Positions 59,221 through 64,000 of a DNA stretch of 64,000 bases are shown one piece after another. The DNA lies in assembly GCF_001187725.1 (NCBI RefSeq), contig NZ_LGIQ01000002.1:124001-188000 (forward strand), given 5' to 3'. The position numbers and the translations under genes were made by a program. The stretch's first letter is position 1; each line of letters opens with the position of its first letter. The notes under the pieces are model-generated. The model ran no database searches and was not told the origin of the DNA. It worked only from the letters and a program-made list of their open reading frames with translations. Source of the DNA: Brevibacillus reuszeri (GTDB lineage Bacteria > Bacillota > Bacilli > Brevibacillales > Brevibacillaceae).

Positions 59221-59386
59221 CCGTTTTTCCTTCTTCCGCATTTTGTTCGTCCTGCCGTGAAAGCAACGTTAGCTTCCGAGGGAGCCGTTTTGATACCACG
59301 CTGATCGCTGTGAGGACATCCGCTAGTTCTGCATCCATCTCGCGGTCACGGCATTCAGCTTCAATTTGCTTTGTCTGTGTTTGCAT
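59204..59386 (-). CDS. small phage protein
   Basis: A 60-aa protein (MQTQTKQIEAECRDREMDAELADVL...), highly charged, probably helical in its first half and acidic at the end. GGAGG lies 8 bases before the ATG. It is first in the operon leading through DUF2800, DUF2815 and polymerase. Two copies of a conserved RNA-like element lie immediately upstream. No family is recognised. Confidence 0.6.
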   Translation of the reverse strand: MQTQTKQIEAECRDREMDAELADVLTAISVVSKRLPRKLTLLSRQDEQNAEEGKTDEQDE

Positions 59387-59400
59387 GTTTGGGCCTCCGT

Positions 59401-59460
59401 TCTGAGGGATGTTTCTTTCCCCTCACCATCCACAGGACAGAAGGTGGGGGATTGAGTACC
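59401..59460 (-). promoter_or_regulatory. conserved RNA-like element A in the DUF2800 operon leader
   Basis: Minus strand: GGTACTCAA, CCCCCACC, TTC, TGTCCTGTGGAT, GGTGAGGGG. CCCC.ACC pairs with GGTGAGGGG. Alternatively GAGGG pairs with CCCTC nearer the GGAGG site of the 59386 gene. Two mutually exclusive hairpins next to a ribosome binding site suggest translational control. Confidence 0.6.
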
Positions 59461-59486
59461 TGTGTTTTGAAATTTATTATTTCGTT

Positions 59487-59529
59487 GCCCTCTGATATCC
59501 ACAGGACATCAGAGGGCTATTTGAGTACC
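59487..59529 (-). promoter_or_regulatory. conserved RNA-like element B
   Basis: Minus strand: GGTACTCAA, then the near-perfect stem GCCCTCTGAT / ATCAGAGGGC enclosing GTCCTGTGGAT. It is in tandem with element A, 27 bases upstream, and immediately after the phage sigma-like gene. There is no T-run, so it is not a simple terminator. Confidence 0.6.
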
Positions 59530-59533
59530 GAAT

Positions 59534-60070
59534 TTATATAAAATCTTTCAGACGCTCTCTCAGCTGGGCGAACAACTTCGTTTTCCTCTTATTAATCGCT
59601 TTCTGTGAAAGCCCAATATCAGGGGCGATGTCTCGCTCGGATTTGCCAATACTGAAGAGGTACATGATTCTGCGGTTATCCGGGTCCAATTCCTCCAGGG
59701 CCGCGAACAGTTCTTCGAGTAGTAGCTTGTCCGCTACGAGCTCAGCTATATTGACTGCGTCGGATACTTCGAAGCCATCTTCAGTGAATTTGTCCAATGA
59801 AAGGACACTGCTTGTCCGCTCTAGTGGCGGGAGTCCTTTTTCCGCACGTTCAAAGTCGCATTCACGACAGCTTTTGATGCAACGATTGCCTTTTTCATCT
59901 ATACAGCGCATTTCTCGTTCTTTGCGCTTACGTTCCGCCCACGCCGGGCGTTTGTAGGCGCGATATTCTTCTTTGGTGACTTCTATTACCTGTTCATCGA
60001 TTGTTAAGTGCCATGTACCATTGTAAAAATCCTTGTTTTTTGGTTGACTCTGATTTTCTTTGATTGACAT
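59534..60070 (-). CDS. phage sigma-like transcription regulator
   Basis: A 178-aa protein. An N-terminal segment carries WHLTIDEQVIEVTKEEYRAYKRP and a cysteine pair set (RCIDEKGNRCIKSCRECDFER). A C-terminal sigma region 4-like HTH follows (LDPDNRRIMYLFSIGKSERDIAPDIGLSQKAINKRKTKLFAQLR). This layout is common in Firmicute phage early regions. ATG 60070 follows AAGGAGGG. The frame upstream has no site. It probably switches on the minus-strand operon. Confidence 0.8.
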   Translation of the reverse strand: MSIKENQSQPKNKDFYNGTWHLTIDEQVIEVTKEEYRAYKRPAWAERKRKEREMRCIDEKGNRCIKSCRECDFERAEKGLPPLERTSSVLSLDKFTEDGFEVSDAVNIAELVADKLLLEELFAALEELDPDNRRIMYLFSIGKSERDIAPDIGLSQKAINKRKTKLFAQLRERLKDFI

Positions 60071-60176
60071 TAAAGAAGCCCTCCTTCGGTTTGAGCCGAA
60101 ATGGAGAGCTTTTTTGATATTACAAACCAGACCACAGATGGTTGGTAGCAATTCAATAGGATTTCTCCATTTCGAA

Positions 60177-60433
60177 TTGCAACCTCACTTCCGGTGGTCG
60201 ATTGCAAATATTTGATTTTAGTTCACACAACACCGGATTGCCCTGCAGGTGGCTGTCGTGTGAAGGTTTCAATCTATGAATTAATAGTAATTCAGTCATA
60301 ATTGTCCCAACAGGAAGTCGGACTTCATGATGTTTGGACAAAAAAGAGCCTTTGCAAATAAACAAAATGCTGTTTATTTGTAAAGGCTTTGATAATGCTC
60401 GAAAAGAAACGCGAAGTCGCACTTCATGCTTTC
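60177..60433. repeat. cluster of five inverted repeats between divergent genes
   Basis: A gene-free stretch (60152-60592 overall) holds hairpins at 60177-60207 (TTGCAACC/GG..TTGCAA), 60222-60264 (TTCACAC/GTGTGAA), 60302-60341 (TTGTCC/GGACAA), 60348-60387 (17-bp stem) and 60406-60433 (GAAAcGC/GCTTTC). The third and fifth contain near-identical palindromes GAAGTCGGACTTCATGAT and GAAGTCGCACTTCATGCT, 99 bases apart. It is probably a regulatory or operator region of the phage element. Confidence 0.55.
60346..60392. terminator. strong hairpin, terminator-like on both strands
   Basis: GCCTTTGCAAATAAACA pairs with TGTTTATTTGTAAAGGC (one G-U). A-run before and T-run after. It could terminate or attenuate the minus-strand transcript leading into the sigma-like gene. 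Confidence 0.6.
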
Positions 60434-60478
60434 CCAAAATTTATTTGATTGTGGCGCATAAAGTAATACAACGTCGTT

Positions 60479-60510
60479 TTTAGTTTTGGTATCAACATAC
60501 CAAAACTAAA
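60479..60510. promoter_or_regulatory. perfect 14-bp inverted repeat, putative operator
   Basis: TTTAGTTTTGGTAT and ATACCAAAACTAAA are separated by CAAC. It ends 6 bases before the -35 box of the promoter for the 60593 gene, so it is placed to bind a regulator. Confidence 0.6.
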
Positions 60511-60516
60511 TATCGA

Positions 60517-60545
60517 TTGACACGACTTGTGTGCGGTGCTATATT
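60517..60545 (+). promoter_or_regulatory. sigma-A promoter of the defence-like locus
   Basis: TTGACA (60517-60522) and TATATT (60540-60545) with exactly 17 bp between them. The start site should be near 60552, with AAAGGGGG at 60577-60584 before the GTG start at 60593. Confidence 0.8.
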
Positions 60546-60592
60546 TTATGTAAGATAATAACGGTGAATTGATTTGAAAGGGGGTTAAAAAG

Positions 60593-62215
60593 GTGCGTAA
60601 CGATAAGCATATGAACCATATTTGGAGTCGTTATAATGCGTTGAGGGGATACACCGCTCAGTCAGAGCTGCCCGGTGCTTTGTTTCTTTTGAAAAAGACA
60701 AAAGATGAGTTTGCATCAAATTCAAAAAAACCTTCTGAGCAGAAAGCTTTCGAGGTAATGCTTTCAATAGCCAATAGTTATGGAATGGAAAATCCATACC
60801 CGGATTCAAAGGTGTTTTTTGGTGCTTTTATGGCTATAGATGATGAATATATTGATTGGGAAATGGCTCTTGCATCTGCAGATCATAAAGAGATGTTTTA
60901 TATACCGAAAGTGCTGATTACTGAATTTGAAAAACACTTTAATCCAAAAACTAAGACAGTATTGATTCCTGAAGCTGAAAAATTTGCACCTTACCTTACT
61001 GAAATAGTAAGCCGACATTCTGAATGTGAATTCTTCCTAACTACCATGAATAGCGTGAGTAAAGCTCTTCTCGACGAAATATTTAAGGAGTATGTCAATG
61101 TAATTGTCGAGCAGACAAGTATTTATGATTACGAGTTCTCAGCAAGGAAGTTTGATTTAATTCTAGCGGTACCTATATTTGGGGCAAGAGAACGCGGAGA
61201 AGATAACGGAGATTTCATTTGTAGGGAATATGAAATGATAGCTGTAGAAAATTTACTCTTACACTTGAATAGCTCGGGTGTATTGGTAATTGTCCTTCCA
61301 GCTCGAATAACTTTTGCAGCGGGCTCGATTAAAGACTTAAGGGAATTTATACAAGGTATGTATAAATTGGAGGAGATAGCCGAGCTGCCAACTGGCATAT
61401 TTGCATCTACCGCTATTAGGACGTATATGTTTACGATCACAACTGGTCGAACAGAAGATGTAATGATTAAGAGGTATGATGCTGCTACTAGCAACATCAA
61501 AAGAAATGGAATTAATGAACTGGTTCTCATTGATGATACATTTGTCATGCTGGAAGAGTTGATCGAAATGGGGTACTGGAATGTTGATCATATCTTTGGG
61601 ATGGTGGATGAAGATTGGCAGCGTTATCTGCACTCAAGTATTAAAAAAGAAGAATTAGGTAATGTTGCTGAAGTATTTCGCGGAAAGACGATCAACAAAA
61701 AAGATGCTAATGGTAGCATTGGAGTCGTAAATATATCGAACCTTAATGATTATGACATTGATTATGCGGGTCTTGATCACATCGAAGAAGAAGAGCGTAA
61801 AGTTGCAAATTACTTACTTAGAGATGGGGATTTATTAATACCAGCACGTGGAACAGCGATCAGAATAGCGATTTTTAAAGAGCAGAAGTATCCTTGTATC
61901 GCGTCATCAAACATTATTGTAATAAGACCGAATGAAAAACTGCTTTTAGGGACTTACCTAAAAGTTTTCTTGGATAGCCCGATGGGGAACAAAGTATTAG
62001 CAGGAAAGCAGCAAGGAACAGTCGTCATTAATATTAGTTATAAAGACTTGAAAACGCTTGAAATCCCGTTGCTCAGGATTGAAGAACAAAAGTTGATCGC
62101 AGAAGAATATGAGCAAGAACGTTCCAAATATGTAGACAGCATTCGTCTTGCTGAGGATAGATGGAATGAAGTTATGGAGCGTCTTCAAAAAACTATTATG
62201 AATGTGAAACAATAA
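60593..62215 (+). CDS. decayed N6-methyltransferase domain fused to a type I specificity domain
   Basis: A 540-aa protein. Residues 50-300 follow the fold order of HsdM-type adenine methyltransferases. The SAM-binding DPACGSG loop is replaced by LIPEAEKFAPY (about 124-134), and the catalytic NPPF/Y is replaced by AVPIFG (about 192-197). ICREYEMIAVENLLLHLNSSGVLVIVLPA still matches the family. Residues 350-535 look like an HsdS target-recognition half (LGNVAEVFRGKTINKKD ... GDLLIPARGTAIRIAI ... LKTLEIPLLRIEEQKLIAEEYEQ). It is probably a non-catalytic partner giving specificity to the HsdM downstream. GTG start, AT-rich. Confidence 0.7.
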   Translation: MRNDKHMNHIWSRYNALRGYTAQSELPGALFLLKKTKDEFASNSKKPSEQKAFEVMLSIANSYGMENPYPDSKVFFGAFMAIDDEYIDWEMALASADHKEMFYIPKVLITEFEKHFNPKTKTVLIPEAEKFAPYLTEIVSRHSECEFFLTTMNSVSKALLDEIFKEYVNVIVEQTSIYDYEFSARKFDLILAVPIFGARERGEDNGDFICREYEMIAVENLLLHLNSSGVLVIVLPARITFAAGSIKDLREFIQGMYKLEEIAELPTGIFASTAIRTYMFTITTGRTEDVMIKRYDAATSNIKRNGINELVLIDDTFVMLEELIEMGYWNVDHIFGMVDEDWQRYLHSSIKKEELGNVAEVFRGKTINKKDANGSIGVVNISNLNDYDIDYAGLDHIEEEERKVANYLLRDGDLLIPARGTAIRIAIFKEQKYPCIASSNIIVIRPNEKLLLGTYLKVFLDSPMGNKVLAGKQQGTVVINISYKDLKTLEIPLLRIEEQKLIAEEYEQERSKYVDSIRLAEDRWNEVMERLQKTIMNVKQ

Positions 62216-62320
62216 AGTGTTGACAAATAACCGTGTTGTATCGGAAGAGCTATTTATAAGTCTGTATGTATGCTGAGGCTTCACTAAAAGTATCGGCCCG
62301 GCACCAGGGAGGGGATTTGC

Positions 62321-64000
62321 ATGATCGGGGCTATCATTGGCGATATTGTCGGTTCCAGATTTGAATGGGATAATCATCGCTCGAAAGATTTTGAATTTTT
62401 AACATACAAGTGTTTTTTCTCTGATGACTCGGTGATGTCATTAGCGATATGTGAAGCACTTATGATCTGTAAACGAGATTTTAGTGACTTAAGTGATCAA
62501 GCCATTAAATCTATGCAAGTTATTGGAAGATCCTACCAGAGTAGCGGGTATGGAGGTATGTTCTATAAATGGATATACAGTGATTCGCCAGAGCCTTATT
62601 TCAGTTTCGGAAACGGTGCAGCGATGAGAGTTAGCGCCTGTGGCTATGTAGCTACTTCCATTGAAGAAGCTAAATTACTATCGCACAAGGTGACAGCTGT
62701 AACACATAACCATCCTGAGGGGATAAAAGGTGCGGAGGCTATTGCTGTTGCAGTCTTTCTGGCTCGTAGCGGGAAAAATATCTTAGAAATACGCGATTAC
62801 ATTGATAAGCACTACTACCCCATGAATTTCACGCTTGATGGAATTCGGGAAACATACCAGCTTAATGAGACATGCCAAGAAACAGTGCCGCAAGCTCTTG
62901 TTGCATTCTTTGAGTCATTCAATTTTGAAGACGCAATCCGGAACGCTGTCTCTATTGGTGGCGATAGTGATACGTTGGCTGCTATTACGGGAAGTATGGC
63001 AGAAGCCTACTACGGGGTGCCCACACATATTAGAAAGCACGCACTGACATTTCTTGATGAGCGGCTCCTGAAGATACTGCTTGAGTTTGAAAACATATAT
63101 CCCGCAAAGATGGAAAAAATACAGTCTTCAGGGAGCGTCAGCATAAAAGAAGAGTTCGCCGGAGCCAAAATAAAAATGGGAGGAAGAGAAGAAATGATTC
63201 ATACAGCAATGGATGCTGCTGATGAAGCACTAAAAAACAGTACTTCAGAGCCTGAAGAAACAACAAGTCAAAAGCTATTTTCTCACCTTTTTGAAGCCTG
63301 CAATATTTTGCGCGGTCCAATTAATCAGGATGAGTATAAAAGCTATGTAACCCCAATTCTATTTTTCAAACGACTATCTGATGTGTATGACGAGGAAACA
63401 CAAGCCGCGTTAGAAGAATCTGGTGGTGATGAAGAATTTGCCAGTTTTCCTGAAAACCACCGTTTCATCATTCCCGATGGCTGCCATTGGCAGGACGTTC
63501 GTGAAGTAAGCGAAAATGTTGGAGTTGCAATAATTAATGCTATGAACGGCATTGAACGTGCCAATCCGGACACACTCTATGGCGTTTTTTCTAGCTTCGA
63601 CGATGCAAACTGGACTGATAAAAACAAACTGTCAGATGAACGCTTAAAGGATCTCATTGAACACATGTCAGAAATCAAAGTAGGCAATGAAAACTACTCA
63701 TCTGATGTGATGGGAGATAGTTATGAATATTTAATTAAAAAATTTGCTGATCTTTCAAAGAAAAATGCAGGTGAATTCTATACCCCTAGATCAGTTGTAG
63801 AATTAATGGTCAAAATCCTAGATCCGAAGCCAGGCGAGACAGTTTATGATCCTGCTTGTGGTACAGGTGGTATGTTGATCGAAGCAATTCGGAATGTACA
63901 TGATGATAAGAGTACGTATGGTAGGATTTATGGTCAAGAAAAGAACTTAGCAACTTCCTCCATTGCAAGAATGAACCTCTTCTTACACGGAGCAAGGGAC
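62321..64000 (+). CDS. hsdM: ADP-ribosylglycohydrolase-HsdM fusion (3' end outside window)
   Basis: One uninterrupted frame of 560 codons from ATG 62321 (site AGGGAGGGG) to the window end. Residues 1-265 are a DraG-type ADP-ribosylglycohydrolase with metal residues in FFSDDSVMSL (D35, D36) and SIGGDSDTLAAITG (213-218), both intact. Residues 292-560 are a type I methyltransferase subunit: the HsdM N-terminal helical domain (QKLFSHLFEACNILRGPINQDEYKSYV), EFYTPRSVVELM, and SAM motif I YDPACGTGGM (509-518). The NPPF motif lies beyond the window. An internal ATG at 63194 has GGGAGGA 8 bases upstream, so HsdM may also be made alone. Fusion of these two activities is unusual. Confidence 0.8.
   Translation, partial: MIGAIIGDIVGSRFEWDNHRSKDFEFLTYKCFFSDDSVMSLAICEALMICKRDFSDLSDQAIKSMQVIGRSYQSSGYGGMFYKWIYSDSPEPYFSFGNGAAMRVSACGYVATSIEEAKLLSHKVTAVTHNHPEGIKGAEAIAVAVFLARSGKNILEIRDYIDKHYYPMNFTLDGIRETYQLNETCQETVPQALVAFFESFNFEDAIRNAVSIGGDSDTLAAITGSMAEAYYGVPTHIRKHALTFLDERLLKILLEFENIYPAKMEKIQSSGSVSIKEEFAGAKIKMGGREEMIHTAMDAADEALKNSTSEPEETTSQKLFSHLFEACNILRGPINQDEYKSYVTPILFFKRLSDVYDEETQAALEESGGDEEFASFPENHRFIIPDGCHWQDVREVSENVGVAIINAMNGIERANPDTLYGVFSSFDDANWTDKNKLSDERLKDLIEHMSEIKVGNENYSSDVMGDSYEYLIKKFADLSKKNAGEFYTPRSVVELMVKILDPKPGETVYDPACGTGGMLIEAIRNVHDDKSTYGRIYGQEKNLATSSIARMNLFLHGARD

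Noticed and set aside
59487-59529. Ordinary terminator of the sigma-like gene
   Set aside because: The stem is strong but no T-run follows. The loop and flanking GGTACTCAA are shared with two other sites, so a specific element is more likely.
60153-60437. 94-codon frame with three EVRL repeats as a gene
   Set aside because: No ribosome site, and it runs through a cluster of hairpins including a terminator-like one. Mentioned only as a curiosity in the hairpin finding.

Overview
The window looks like a chromosome of a Brevibacillus-type bacterium (Bacillota, Paenibacillaceae). The order yerB-yerC-pcrB-pcrA-ligA-camS, gatCAB next to dagK and rlmCD, a rocA gene with a sigma-54 promoter, AGGAGG-type ribosome binding sites and frequent GTG/TTG starts all fit. 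The genus is inferred from gene content, not from a marker gene.

Positions 1-44.6 kb are a conserved, moderately GC-rich backbone. From left to right: an AT-rich pair (lytic transglycosylase, SigB/F/G-like sigma factor); aldo/keto reductase; an IMP dehydrogenase; a GNAT; a 166-bp inverted-repeat element; a CssRS-like secretion-stress two-component operon; yerB-yerC-pcrB. A 7-kb insertion relative to B. subtilis follows (MocR regulator divergent from an aminotransferase operon, orphan LivK-like lipoprotein, DUF418 membrane protein, VanW protein). Then come pcrA-ligA-lipoprotein-camS, rocA, a TagO/WecA-type transferase, a diguanylate cyclase, psd, gatCAB, two tandem YcdB/YcdC-type secreted paralogues, an ECF sigma factor with a long C-terminal sensor-like domain, natAB-type ABC exporter genes, a DMT permease, glcK, dagK and rlmCD.

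From about 44.6 kb to the end the window is an accessory region. It opens with a decayed duplicated non-coding segment and a DarT-DarG ADP-ribosylation toxin-antitoxin pair, in which DarT carries an added HD domain and DarG a Rossmann/SLOG-like tail. A phage-derived element follows on the minus strand: three serine-recombinase-family genes, a primase-helicase (VapE type), an antirepressor, a family A DNA polymerase broken by a one-base frameshift, DUF2815, DUF2800, small phage proteins and a phage sigma-like regulator. No structural phage genes are visible, so it resembles a satellite or a replication module carrying cargo. Two of its leaders carry copies of one conserved RNA-like motif.

The right end is a putative defence locus on the plus strand. 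A strong sigma-A promoter beside a perfect 14-bp inverted repeat drives a protein in which a decayed N6-methyltransferase domain is joined to a type I specificity domain. Downstream is one open frame that joins an ADP-ribosylglycohydrolase to a type I HsdM methyltransferase and runs off the window. ADP-ribose chemistry therefore occurs twice in 20 kb (DarTG, and the ADPRH-HsdM fusion). This last locus is the best candidate for an undescribed system.
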